64,000 nucleotides of DNA, taken from positions 180,809,777-180,873,776 of the forward strand of contig NC_064433.1 in assembly GCF_023343835.1 (NCBI RefSeq), in the 5' to 3' direction. This DNA comes from Lagopus muta. Its lineage: Eukaryota; Chordata; Aves; Galliformes; Phasianidae. Below the pieces are notes generated by a model that did no database searches, was not told where the DNA came from, and saw only the letters and a program-made list of their open reading frames with translations. Made by a program: the position numbers and the translations under genes. This document shows, one piece after another, positions 1 to 10,858 of this stretch (positions within the stretch are counted from its first letter, which is position 1; each line of letters opens with the position of its first letter).

Positions 1-104
1 TCCTACTGTTGACCAGGGGATTTTGAAAGAGCAAACAAGTCAAGCAAAAAAGACACATAGAAAAAAGGAGGTACCTAATTCACACTTGTCTCTCCAGTTG
101 TTTC

Positions 105-190
105 ATATATATATAAAAATAAATATATAATAATATATATAATATATAATAAATATATATATACATATAAATACATAAATAAATAAAATT
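105..190. repeat. AT-rich simple repeat
   Basis: Imperfect TA/TAAA tract with no coding content. It stops about 35 bases before a CR1 tail. Confidence 0.8.
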
Positions 191-227
191 TGTTCTTTGT
201 TTCTCAGCCAATATATATTTAATGATA

Positions 228-340
228 TGGAGGCCCCGGGCAGTCTGATCTAGTACTTGGCAACCCTGCCCATGGCAGGAGATTGGAGCTTGGTGATCTT
301 TAAGGTCTCTTTCAACCTAAGCCATTCTATGATTCTATGA
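228..340 (+). mobile_element. CR1 LINE 3' tail
   Basis: Short 5'-truncated CR1 ending in gccattctatgattctatga on the plus strand. Confidence 0.85.
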
Positions 341-664
341 GACTGGATTAGGAAATGAGAAATTTATGTATTCTGATGCAATGTATTGCTGAAACACACA
401 AAATGTAGCATCTGTGATGGGTTACCATGAAGAGTTCCTGCTCGTTCCTCTGACTGTGAGGACGTGGTTTCCCAATATTTATAAAGAAGTGCTTTAGCTA
501 CCAGAGCAGGGTGAGGGCTATGTGCAATTGAATACTGACTAGAGCAGAGCTTAAAAACCCATTTCTTCTCTTCCCTCTTCATATGAGCAGACATCTGCAG
601 CACTTCTGGTTGACTCAGACACTCCTGTTTTCCAAAAGCCTCAAAAAAACTGATGCTGCAGGAT

Positions 665-2078
665 CTTCAAATCACTCCCATTTACATGAAAGGGAGCAAG
701 GAGGACCTGGGGAACTACAGGCCGGTGAGTCTCACCTCTGTGTCTGGGAAGATCCTGGAACAGATCATCCTGGATGACATGTCTGATCGCACGAGGAATG
801 GGCATGTGATCTGAGACAGCCAGAATGGCTTCAGCAGGGGAAGGTCATGCTTGACCAATCTGGTGGCCTTCTATGATGGAGTGATGGCATTGGTGGACAA
901 GGGAAAGGTGACTGATGTCATTTACTGGACTTGAGCAAGGCCTTTGACATGGTCCCCCACCACATCCTTATCTCCAAACTGGAGGGATGTGGATTTGATG
1001 GGTGGACCACTCAATGGATAAGAAATTGATTGAAAGGACGCAGACAGAGGGTGGTGATCAATGGCTCTACGTCCAGGTGGAGGCCAGTAATGAGCAGTGT
1101 CCCCCAGGAGTCTGTCTTGGGACCAGTGCTCTTTAACATCTTTATCAGTGACATCAATGACGGAATCGAGTGCACCCTCAGCTGATGACACCAGGCTGAG
1201 TGGTGCGGTTGATACGGTGGAAGGAAGGGATGCCATTCAGAGGGACCTCAACAGGCTTGATAGATGGGCCCAGGTGAACCTGATGAGGTTCAACATGGCA
1301 AAGTGCAGAGTTTTGCACTTGGGTCGGAAGAATCCCAGGTATTTATACAGACTGGAAGGAGCAGTCCTTGAGAGCAGCCCTGCAGAGAAGGACGCAGGGG
1401 TCCTGATGGATGAAAAACTTAACATGAGCCAGCAGTGTGCTCTTGCAGCTCAGAAATCAAATGGTATCCTGGGCACCATCAGAAGAGGGGTGGCCAGCAG
1501 GGACAGGGAGGTGATTGTCCCCTCTACTCTGCTCTTGTGAGGCCCCAGATGGAGCATTGTGTCCAGCTCTGGAGTCCCCAGTACAAGAAAGATAGGGAGC
1601 TGTTGGAGAGGGTCCAGAGGAGATCCACAAAGAAGATCCGGGGACTGGAGCACCTCCACTATGAAGACAGGCTGAGGGAGCTGGGCTTGTTCAGCCTGGA
1701 GAAAAGAAGGCTGCGGGGTGACCTCATTGCAGCCTTTCAATACTAAAGGGAGTCTACAAACAGGAGGGGAATCAACTCTTTGAAAGGGTTGATAACTGCA
1801 GGACGAGGGGAAATGGTTTTAAATTGAGAGAGGGGCGATTTAGATTGGATATCAGGGGAAGTTCTTTACTATGAGAGTGGTGAGGTGCTGGAACACGCTC
1901 CAGAGAGGTTGTGGATGCCCCATCCCTGGATGTGTTCAAGGCCAGGTTGGATGGGGCCCTGGGCAGCCTGGTCTAGTATTAAATGGGGAGGTTGGTGGCC
2001 CTGCATGTGGCAGGGGGTTGGAGATTCATGATCCTTGAGGTCCCTTCCGACTCATGCCATTCTGTGATTCCGTGATCC
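665..2078 (+). mobile_element. CR1 LINE, reverse transcriptase region to 3' end
   Basis: About 1.4 kb of CR1 ORF2. It begins at the GNYRPVSLTS motif (705-735), passes the [10 protein letters not shown] block (about 927-955) and the SADDTRLSG block (about 1173-1206), and ends in a typical tail. Frameshifts and stops split ORF2 (for example TGA near 932). The element is dead. Confidence 0.92.
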
Positions 2079-3985
2079 TAAAAGCAGAAAAGACATATGC
2101 ATTGGAGCTAGTCTATGAAGAAAGAACTTGTCACCTGGATGTGCATAACTCTTCCTTGCATTCAGTGGTAATTTCACACTGTTAATTGCCCAAATTGTTG
2201 TAACAGAACAGGAGTTAGCATGGCCAGTATTTAAGCATTGGGAACCAACAGACACTTTGAACAGCTTAATTACATTAACCCTTCTAAACTCTGAACCTTC
2301 ATCATATCAGAACTACATCCACTCAGTGCTGCCATTGCAGGTACCAAGATAGGAGATCAGCAGGAAACACAGATAGGTTGCACCATGTACAGGTGCCTAA
2401 AACAGGGGTAAGAACATCTCTGAGGGTTAAAACAGGGGCAGAGACCTTTGCAGAACAACCGTTCTTAACAACAGCCATCTCAGGGGTACAGCCAAGTGTG
2501 TTTGGTACACCTACTTTGTAAACAGGACCCGAAGGTTTGTGATGTGGATTCTGTGGTTCTGACTGTGAGATTTTTTCCTAGCCTGCCTACTTTCTTTAAT
2601 TAAGGCGGTTTGTGAGGGGTGGAGGTAGAACACAGAGCCGTGTGCCCTCACCAGCGCAGAGGTCTCAAGGGCTGGGACAGGAGGTGCACAGCTGCCACCC
2701 AGTGGTGACAGCTCTTCTGGCATCTGCTATGGGCTGTAAAGGTTACACTGATTCAGATGAAAAATCAGTATTGGAAAGTGAAGGTGTTTTGGGGGGGGGG
2801 GGGAACCTCAAAGAAGAACAAACCAAAGTCTTAGAGACATATGGCAAACGTTGTTATTACATTGAAGAATTTGGTAATAAAGATGAAAAATACACAGTTC
2901 ATTAACAGCACTGAAGAAAATTTTTCAAACATATGTTATATATATATAGTACAAGTTCTCCTTCTTTCTCACTGTGTTTCAGAGTATTTTCATTACCTTT
3001 GTAAGCATTGCTCATATTTTTTTCTCAGGAGAAGGAGGCCAAACAGCTACAGGTATGTTCTGGAGCAAAATGCTGCAAGTTAACAAATACAGAGTTTGTG
3101 TACAGACATACATAAACATCACCTGGATGTGTGTTTTAACAAGCTTAGAATATAGAAAGAGAATGGTTATAATTAAAGAAAACTTTTTCAAGAGTTATAA
3201 ACTCTACCTTCCTTTCCAGGATCACAGTGCAGCAAGAAGATAGGCTTTAATTAGAGAAAATTCATATAAAAGTTCAAATATATATTTAAGTAACACTATT
3301 TTGAAATCTTTTGTTCTGTCAGAGTCATTGTGAAAATATCTGTTCCCTGTGACCACAGAAATGTACCACCAATAACAAAGCCCACACAAAGCATGGCTAT
3401 TCTTCAAGCACTTGGATGAGCAAATGTTCACAAGTTATTACAACCAAACAGGTTCTTTTCCCAACTTAGACAAGCATCAAAATATGTTACACGTTATGTT
3501 CTGAATGAAGTCAACAAATTCTGCAGAGGCCTTCACACACAGAAAATAAGTTAAATTCAAGGCCAAATGCAAGGCTAAATTTCTACCAGAAAGGTGAATG
3601 GAAGCAGCTGGAGAACAAATACCTAATGGACACATGGGATTGAATTAACTCATGGAAGCATGTGGGAAATAGATAAAATCCCATAATTTAACAGTGCTGA
3701 TTATTTCATGCACGGTTGTGCATGAAACAAGACTGGATCTCACCATTCTCATTTCCTGTGTAGCCCCCTCAATTCTCATCCCTATAACTAAACCCCGCAC
3801 TACACTGACCTTTCTATCTCTGCCTCTGGTTTTGCACAGGTGATCCTCATGTGCAGATTACTGTAAGTCACAATTTTGAGAACTATTGCTATTGCTGTTA
3901 AAGAGAAAAAGTCTAAATGAAATACTAACTGTAGAACAGGAAATACAGAGGAAATTATTTTATTTATTTTTGATTATGTTTTTTT
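2079..3985. other. Unassigned intergenic sequence
   Basis: I see no gene. A run of 13 G occurs at 2791-2803. Two short exon-like islands (3029-3052 and 3838-3860) have splice-like borders but no supporting homology. Confidence 0.5.
2791..2803 (+). repeat. Poly-G run (13 G)
   Basis: Uninterrupted G tract. A second, longer one is at 11371-11386. Confidence 0.9.
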
Positions 3986-4545
3986 GAGGGAGGTGATGTC
4001 TTCCTCTGCTCAGCTCTTGTGAGGCCCCAACTGCAGCACTGCGTCCAGGCCTGGGGCCCCCAGTACAAGAAAGACAGAAAGCTCCTGGAATGGATCCAGA
4101 GGAGGGCACTAAGATGATCAGAGGGCTGGAGCCCCTCTCCTATGAGGAAAGGTTGAGGGAACTCGGCTTGTTTAGCTTGGAAAAGTGAAGGCTCCAGGGC
4201 AACCTCACTGTGGCCTTCCAATAATTGAAGGAAGCGTATAAACAGGAGGGGCTGTTTACATGTGTTGATAGTGATAGGACAAGGGGGAATGGTTTTAAAC
4301 TAAGACAGGGGAGGTTTAGGTTAGATATTAGGAGGAAGTTTTTCACACAGAGGGTGGTGACACACTGGAACAGGTTGCCCAAGGAGGCTGTGGATGCCCC
4401 ATCCCTGCAGGCATTCAAGGCCAGGCTGGATGTGGCTCTGGGCAGCCTGGTCTGGTGGTTGGTGACCCTGCACATAGCAGGGGATTGAAACTAGATGATC
4501 AGTGTGGTCCTTTTCAACCCAGGCCATTCTATGATACTCTGTTTC
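3986..4545 (+). mobile_element. CR1 LINE 3' fragment
   Basis: End of ORF2 ([17 protein letters not shown] frame near 4013) plus 3' UTR and tail. Stops are present. Confidence 0.9.
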
Positions 4546-5068
4546 ATAGTAGCAGTGCAATTTTGAAGTCAGTCTCCTTCTCATCCCCACTTGCCATGCA
4601 TAGTTTCAGTCTGCAGAGCAGTTTGGGGCCACAGAAATTAGACTACTGGTGGAGGACAATCTGTCACAGCTGCCCACATACTGACAGAGATCAGGGTTCA
4701 AACTGAAGAATGGTCCTTTGGGTACTTTCTAATGATGTGGCCAGAGGAAAGCACTTCAGCACCAGAAATCAGTCCCAAGTCTCCTATTGAATGCTTTGCC
4801 TGTGGGTAGCTAAAAGCAGGGAGTTATAAAACAGATAAATTGAGCCATCTGGTAATGTTTCTATCAGCAATAGTTACAGAAATGCAATTATGCATGGGAT
4901 TGTGCTGGAATACGTTTGTGGTGTCCAAGGCAAGCATTTGATATCCATGTATAAGCCTCCATTTAATATTTTTTGCTTAGAAATTGCAAAATCATTCAGT
5001 TTTTCAGAAATATAACTGTAAAGTCTCTGGCAGGAGTAAATATCTAGAGTAACACAAGTGTTAAGCAG

Positions 5069-5329
5069 GTAAAACAAATTTGTGCAGGGAGAAGTCAGTG
5101 GAACTGAAGGCTAAGTGCATAGTCAGAGGTGTGGCTGTACCACAGAGTTGTCCTGCAGCTATCCAAAATCCTACAGCTTCATTTCAGGGCTGCACTTTGA
5201 CAGGTCACGTCACAAATTAAAGTCCTATGAATAATACGGAGCACCCTGTTGGTATCCAAGTGTTGCAATGTAAGCTGAATTCAGCAATCCTGCTGAAAAA
5301 ATCAAAGGATTGAGTTTAGTTTTACACAG
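5069..5329 (+). pseudogene. MMP20: MMP20 exon 2 remnant (prodomain and cysteine switch)
   Basis: The stretch follows an AG (5067-5068) and has about the length of an MMP exon 2 (261 bases; about 248 expected). Recognisable islands are CTACAG...GGGCTGCA...TGACAGG at 5171-5203, equivalent to the LQAFFGLQVTG segment; ATGAATAATACGGAGCACCC at 5228-5247; and a decayed cysteine-switch region at 5248-5275 (PRCGVPDVAN equivalent). The exon ends near 5329 in ACACAG, where AAGC replaces the donor GT. The frame is broken several times. The alignment is at nucleotide level with indels and was made by eye. Confidence 0.6.
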
Positions 5330-5560
5330 AAGCGAACACAGCTGAAGAGCAGTGATGAGCCAGAAACTGCATTCAAAACCTATCTGGGTTTCTGTATGTC
5401 CCTCCCACATTCCCCTGGCTGTTCCCTGCACCTCATGACAAGACAGCTAGAGACATGTAGCCATACCTGGTGTCCAGGGGACAGTGAAAACTGGCCCATA
5501 TCACTGTGATCATGCTCCAGAGACCATGACACGGGGTTCCTGACAGCAAAGCTTTTTTTT

Positions 5561-5621
5561 TCATAGAATCACAGAAACACCAAGGTTGGAAAAGACCTAC
5601 AAGATCATCCAGTCCAGCTTT
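5561..5621 (-). mobile_element. CR1 LINE 3' tail
   Basis: Reverse-strand tail (tcatagaatcacagaaacac...) lying in former MMP20 intron 2. Confidence 0.8.
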
Positions 5622-5904
5622 TTCCAGAAGCTCTGACTTCTGGATTCTCTGGCTTTGGAAATGAGTAGGCACTGTTTGGATGTTTTAAATGGGCCACTGG
5701 CATTTCTGAATTTATATCAATACTTCTCCTGTTTGTTACTCAAATCTTTTATCTTCATTGTGAATTTAGTCCAAAAAATCCATAGTGTGATTTTGCTGTA
5801 AGGTACTTGAAATTACAGAAAGGCTCTATTACAAAAAAAGGCAGTGTGCAAGTTCAGATGCAGGATTTTTCATCTGTTTTAGTGAGAAACACATGCTTGC
5901 TACG

Positions 5905-6055
5905 GTATCACCAAGTACACTGCAATATGTTATGAAGACTTTTGAAAATGCTTAAAAACATAGGCTGGATGTCACTAAACGAAATGCTGTTACTGCATGC
6001 TAATCAGTAGCATTTTCACCTGCTATCTCATTACAATTACACAACACCGCCGCTA
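5905..6055 (+). pseudogene. MMP20: MMP20 exon 3 remnant (start of catalytic domain)
   Basis: ATCACCAAGTACACT at 5908-5922 reads I-T-K-Y-T, matching the ISKYT start of the catalytic domain. TTTGAAAATGCTTA and GGCTGGATGTCACT at 5941-5976 then resemble the VEMAL and AW-V-P region. Stops interrupt the frame. The expected acceptor AG is replaced by ACGG at 5902-5905. The 3' half beyond about 5980 is barely alignable. Confidence 0.45.
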
Positions 6056-6889
6056 GATGTCACATTATAAAACACTTCATCTCCACAAATGCATGAATGC
6101 AGTTAACAGCTGAAGTAGAGGAAAGTATTGCACATCTAACTATTGACCTCTATCTTTCAGCAATAGAAATCTATTGGTCTTCCCTGAAGACTCCACTGTT
6201 ACAGCATAAGACTATAGGAAAGGCCTTGAAACCATGAAACCACCTCATTCCTTTGGGCTCTTACAATGTTTTTAAAGCATCTTTCAGAATGGATCGTGGT
6301 TCATGACAGGAGCGCTTAGGATTTATCACATGAGAAAGTGTTTGCAGAGTGCTTTTTGTTCACAATGCTCCAGTCTTAGCAATAAATTAATCTCCCTGAG
6401 CTGTTTTGCTTGTGACAGAAATTGGTTCATGATAACCCTGTCCTTATCTCAATCTATGAGCCTCTTTTTCCCTATATTTTCTCCCCCTGTTCTTCTGAGG
6501 ACAAGGAATGAGAGTGTGGCATGGTGGAGTTTAGCAACCCCTCAGTGTGAAACCACCACAGAGATCAGTTCTGAAGCATTTATCTGCTTGTAGTGTTAGA
6601 GGAAAAGGGTCCAGAAATATATGTGGATCATAATAGTCCCTTATCTATTGTTGAGTAAATTAAGCAGTGTCACAGAAGCATTAATCTATGCCATTACATT
6701 ATTACCTTGGTTCCTGGCACTGCTTTGCCCTGGACAAACTGATGTCTGGATATAATTCAAGAGTCGGTAAAGTTCATCCATGTTTCTCCAGAAGTAATCT
6801 GCATGTAGCTGCCCTGTACTAAAAGATAATGTTAGATAAGTGGAGAGTGTACAGCGATAGCCTGTGTTTGTATCTTGATGGCTTGCTGC

Positions 6890-7020
6890 ACTTGTGTGGA
6901 TAAGTACAATGTGCCTGAGCCTACCTTCTTGTTTATACCACCAGGTTTTGCTCCCACCTGATAAGCAGTCTGTAACTCACCTGGACCTTATACAATCCTT
7001 TCGCCTTCTCTGAAGTCCTG
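6890..7020 (+). pseudogene. MMP20: Possible MMP20 exon 4 remnant
   Basis: TTTTGCTCC at 6945-6953, ACTCACCTGGAC at 6974-6985 and a loose GATAAGTA...CCTGAGCC island near 6898-6922 fall in the order and spacing of the exon 4 segment [14 protein letters not shown]. The position between exons 3 and 5 is right, but identity is low and both splice sites are unconvincing. A competing stretch at 6161-6260 after TATCTTTCAG is equally weak. Confidence 0.22.
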
Positions 7021-7863
7021 GATTATAATAGCCTTTCTTTGGGAGGCTGGAAAGGAAGGCAAACCTGACTCTTGGAAGTCAGAGGTCCAACTTTAAAACC
7101 TTTTAAAAAATTGCAAAAGCTCATATTTTCTGTATATTCCATTCATACCTGGCTTTCTAAAAGCACATCCTCTCATTCTTCTTACCCCTTAGCTTGGTTA
7201 TGCCACTGAAATCTATTGCAGTGGGAGGTCTTGTTCAGTGCCCAATAATTCTTTGTCCTACCATTCCCTATAGATTGCATCTCTGTAAGGCAGAACTAAG
7301 AATAAAGTCTGCTACTGTGCCGCTTGTGCTCTGTTCAAAACAACCAACTCTGAACATACCCAAGACATCAGATAAGCTTCCTTCTGAAGAGCTTTCTGCC
7401 AAGTCTTAGGCTCTTAAAAAATCTGGTCTTTTTTCCAGTCTGTCCCTGTGCCCCAGCTTTCATCTGCCTGATTCCAGCAACATACAGATTGTTTCTTCTG
7501 AAGGATTTAGGAGCTCAATCCCACCTTGTTTCTCCAGTCCTCCAGTTTACCAGGCAGCCCCGACTCCCCTCTCAGATCATTGGCCCAAGTGAAAGCATCC
7601 CAGGGACAAAACAGATTTCAAGTATCTCTTCTGAGTTTCTGGGAATGATCACTAATTTTCATTTTCTCAGATATTTTAGCATTTGGGAAATGTTTAACTT
7701 TTCTAAAAGTCTGTGTAAACTCAGAATCCTGAACGCCAGCTGTTAAGTGGTAAGAAACAGAATTGTTTGCACGTGATGGAAATACAGGTGGGTTTTTTGT
7801 TATGGTGGCAGTTTTGCTGTTGGTTTTATTTTTGTTTGTCTTTTTGGTTTTTAGTTATTTAAG

Positions 7864-8027
7864 ATTTAATATTTTTCACTGTTGCTACTCATGAATTTGA
7901 ACACACTCCAGGCCTTGACCATTCCATTGGCCCCTCTGCTTTGATGTATCCTACTCACAAACAACAAGTCTCCATTTGAACTTTGTTTGCCAGAGGACAA
8001 TATGAAAGGCATCCAAGCATAATATAC
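7864..8027 (+). pseudogene. MMP20: MMP20 exon 5 remnant (zinc-binding box and Met-turn)
   Basis: This is the clearest relic. From 7878 the frame reads [15 protein letters not shown], which keeps the HExxHxxGxxH pattern (7890-7922), then PSALMYPT (Met-turn, 7932-7955). It ends at TGA 7977-7979. A second frame from 7975 reads [15 protein letters not shown] and ends at TAA 8020-8022, where KGIQALYG is expected. There is therefore an extra base near 7877, a net frameshift near 7974 and a nonsense change at the exon end. The stretch also aligns directly with MMP7 exon 5 at 45733-45894, sharing CTCATGAATTTG and TTGATGTATCCT-type blocks. It encodes PTHK where MMP7 has PLYS, which points to MMP20. 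Confidence 0.92.
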
Positions 8028-8104
8028 TATGTCCTATATGATGTGGTGTTGTGTGTGTGTGTATTTCTTAATAAGCAATCTGCTAAATATGAAATGAAGA
8101 GAAC

Positions 8105-8175
8105 TGCAGGAAGTTTCTGCCACTTTCGATGCTCCTATATTGCTGGGGAAAAAAAAATCTCCTCCTCAGAGCTGG
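8105..8175 (+). pseudogene. MMP20: MMP20 exon 6 remnant (first hemopexin blade)
   Basis: From 8116 the frame reads SATFDAPILLGKKKSPPQSW and then meets an intact donor, GTAAGG (8176-8181). The expected segment is SSFDA, then a few residues, LGK and a short tail, so FDA and LLGK sit correctly. The 5' part of the exon (hinge and PDLCD) and nearly all of intron 5 are missing: only about 80 bases separate this from exon 5. Confidence 0.65.
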
Positions 8176-8333
8176 GTAAGGTTACACCTATTATGTCATA
8201 CAACGTGTGATTTCAGAATCAATACATGTTTCCAGAGGTTTTGTGAAGTTCTCTTTGTTAGCTTTTGTTTGCTTGTTTTATACAGTTTCTCAGTGTTTTG
8301 TGTAGTTTCATTTTGCAATAGCTGAAACCTGAG

Positions 8334-8453
8334 TTTCTTTTCTGGCTATAAGCTTTTGGAAGATATGAAAACTGTATGTTTCATTAAGACTTTGTTGTCC
8401 AGTTATGATAAAGAAGATGGATGTTTTTATTCCCCCAGGCAGTTTTAACACAG
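8334..8453 (+). pseudogene. MMP20: MMP20 exon 7 remnant (hemopexin)
   Basis: After AG 8332-8333, TTTTCTGGC (8338-8346) matches the IFWR start. CATTAAGACTTTG...CCAGTTATG (8381-8408) matches the TITSSFPQLM region, and AAGATGGATGTTTTTAT (8414-8430) matches SNVDAAY. The segment ends GGCAGTTTTAACACAG before GT at 8454. Its length of 120 bases is near the expected 134 or so. Several indels and stops are present. Confidence 0.5.
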
Positions 8454-8849
8454 GTCTGAACGAAAGCCGGTCAAAAATGCATTCAGATCTGAGGGGAATC
8501 TCTGTCATCCAAGGATTCCAATACTGTGACCAAAAAGAAAAAAAAAAAGTTCTGAGAGATGATGGGATCTGAGCTATGGGACAGGTGAGCCCTTCTGATT
8601 ACAGAGTCCTTTGGGAACACATAGATCTGCTTAGTCCTGGAACCTCCAGAGCAGGCATTGCAGAGGTCGCAGAGGGTGAAGGAAAATGGGTGTCCTTTCT
8701 GCAAGAACACTGACCAAATTACCAAATTATCACTTCGAATGGGGCTGCAAATTGTTGCTTGGATCTTTTTAAGCCCTAGTGTACAGCAGAAACAACTGAG
8801 TCAGGCAGGATTTCATTGAGCAACACAAAAATCAGACCATATGACTGAG

Positions 8850-9330
8850 TGGGCTGCCCAAACGCTCCCTGAGCTCCGGCACTGGGGCCGTGCCCACCGC
8901 CCTGGGCAGCTGTTCCATGCCCACCGCCCTCTGGCGCAGCCCCTTTCCCTCACCCCCAGCCGCCCTCCCCTGACGCAGCTCCATGCCGTTCCCTGTCGCT
9001 GTCACTCAGAGCAGAGCTCAGCGCTGCCCTCCGCTCCCTGTGAGGAGCTGTAGCCGCCATCAGGCCTCCCCTCAGCCTGCTCTGCTCTGGGCTGAGCACA
9101 CCCAGGGGCCTCACCGCTCCTCACATGTCTTCCACTCCAGACCTTTCCCCATCTCTGTAGCCTTCATAAGCCCCTCTAATAGTTTTGTGTCATTTTTTGT
9201 GCTGTGGTGCCCAAAACCGCAGAAAGGACTCAAGGTCAGGCCGCACCAGTGCAGTGCAGAGCAGGACAGCCTGGCCAGCTGGCAGTGCTCAGCCTGATGC
9301 GCTCCGTGACAGGGTTGACCTTCCTGCGGC
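8850..9330 (-). mobile_element. CR1 LINE fragment, GC-rich
   Basis: GC-rich stretch with the CR1 phrases gtggtgcccaaaaccgcag and ggtcaggccgcaccagtgcag. It lies in former MMP20 intron 7. The left boundary is uncertain. Confidence 0.65.
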
Positions 9331-10683
9331 CTAGGCAGAAAAATCAATGATGTCATCAAAATGCATTTTCAAAATACCATAGTGCAGGAAAAACTGTTTC
9401 AGAAAATATAGAAAACTTTCTGAAATACAGTGTAATTACTTTTTATTTCATCTTCCCACCAGAAAACTGAAAAAGGCCCGAGATCTCAAAACTGGTTGCT
9501 GTATCTTCTGTGGCCTAGTCATTGCCTTTAGAAGGGAGAATTTAAAGAAGCAACAGCTTTTACTATAATTTGGTCTCTCATTCTGAGGCTCACAGAGGAG
9601 GTAGTGCCTGTGAAGATATCTGACTGACCAGAAGCAACATGCTTGTAGGCAGATTAATGCATTCATCAGTGCTGGGGGTGAGAGAAACCATAGGACTGAT
9701 ACGATGAGCTACAAAACTGAAGTGCATGAGACTGCTTTTCAGATGGAGACTAAAACCTAAGGCTCCTCTGTAGCAGGAAATCAAATATGCTTGGGACATG
9801 GAGGCCAACAAGTTTAAAATTGCTCATGCCCTTTTTAACTTTTTAACTTGCTCACTTTTTAACTTGCTCACTCTCCGAAGTAGGTTGGATACATCCAAAC
9901 CAGTTACTGAAAATACTCCTTGGCTCATGACATATCCTGAATAGTTCCTGAGAATCATTCATAAGGGTGAGATAAAATGGAACCACCCAGAAGCCACTCC
10001 AGCAACAAAGCAGTACAGACTTTGTGCCTGGGAATGCTTATATACTTCATATGGTTATGCTCTTTATGACATTTTAAAATACCATCCACAGCCTGAACAT
10101 CCACCCATCTCTCTCAGACTTCTGCTAGCATCAGGCTCACAGATTCCAGTCTGGCAGCTTCCAGTGAAGCCAAAACTAAATGCTTTATGTTCTTCTCTTT
10201 CCTTTTAATTTTATGACCATTTAATTAGTCCTCATTTAATTTCATTCTTGGCAGTCTGAGAATATAGATTACTTCAACTTCATCAGAGTGGCAGCTGTTG
10301 CAATCGTTTCACAAGAGACAACATAACAGTGTCTCATAGGAAGCCACAAGACCACAATAGAGAAGGAAAGATGTTATACAGCAGGATATGCTTTGGAGAC
10401 TGCTACTACTCATTCGAAACAGATGTGAAATGCATTGGTCTAGTGAAAGGATGAGCAGACACAAGATTACCTTAGAGAGCTGGCCCACTAAACTTACACA
10501 GAATATTTTTAGACATGCATACATTCACACGCAGATGAACATAAGCATATGTTCATAAGTATGTATGTGTATATATAAGAGCAGAGGCTCATCTATGAAT
10601 GCTTATATAGATATGTAAGTAGATATATATATGCAAACAAGTGTTGGATTCAACATGTTACTAAACATTTGAGGACGACTCAG
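9331..10683. other. Former MMP20 intron 7, right part
   Basis: No repeat family recognised. A small direct duplication (actttttaacttgctca-type unit, about 9831-9871) is present. Confidence 0.5.
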
Positions 10684-10858
10684 CCAACATACTTCTGAAG
10701 TGCATGGGTGTGTAGTGGTTGCAAATGAGAAAGTCACACTCAGTAGATACGTAATGGTTTGACTGTCTTCTGCTACTCGTCCTGTTACATGCAGCCTACA
10801 GTCTGATAGCTGTGGTCTTACTATGAGCAAGGCAGAAGTCATAGTTGCAGTAAATACA
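10684..10858 (+). pseudogene. MMP20: MMP20 exon 8 remnant (hemopexin)
   Basis: CAG precedes CCAACATACTTCTG (PHYW equivalent). GTGGTTGCAAATGAGAAAGTC (10714-10734) resembles the RGFQMQGP segment. ACATGCAGCCTACAGTCTGAT (10787-10807) resembles HVQQID, followed by AGCAAGGCAGAAGTC. Order and length fit exon 8, but the divergence is high and the match was made by eye only. Confidence 0.4.

Noticed and set aside
1097..1740. Open frames of 147 and 103 codons
   Set aside because: They are frameshifted pieces of one CR1 ORF2, not host genes.
3029..3052. A 24-base exon-like island with a tttttttctcag acceptor and gtatgt donor
   Set aside because: No homology, no neighbouring exons, and the splice-like borders could be chance.
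3838..3861. Island GDPHVQIT after a strong acceptor, resembling MMP20 exon 8 PHYWIT
   Set aside because: It lies upstream of the exon 2 and 5 relics, so the order is wrong, and nothing downstream aligns.
4554..4672. Possible MMP20 exon 1 (TTGAAGT, then GGAGGACAATCTGTCACAG)
   Set aside because: Spacing is wrong, there is no signal-peptide frame and similarity is limited to short words.
6161..6260. Alternative MMP20 exon 4 after tctatctttcag
   Set aside because: It would leave only about 100 bases for intron 3, and identity is no better than the 6890-7020 candidate.
8485..8530. Alternative MMP20 exon 8 start (ATCCAAGGATTCCAA)
   Set aside because: Similarity stops after about 20 bases, and it is only 30-50 bases from exon 7.
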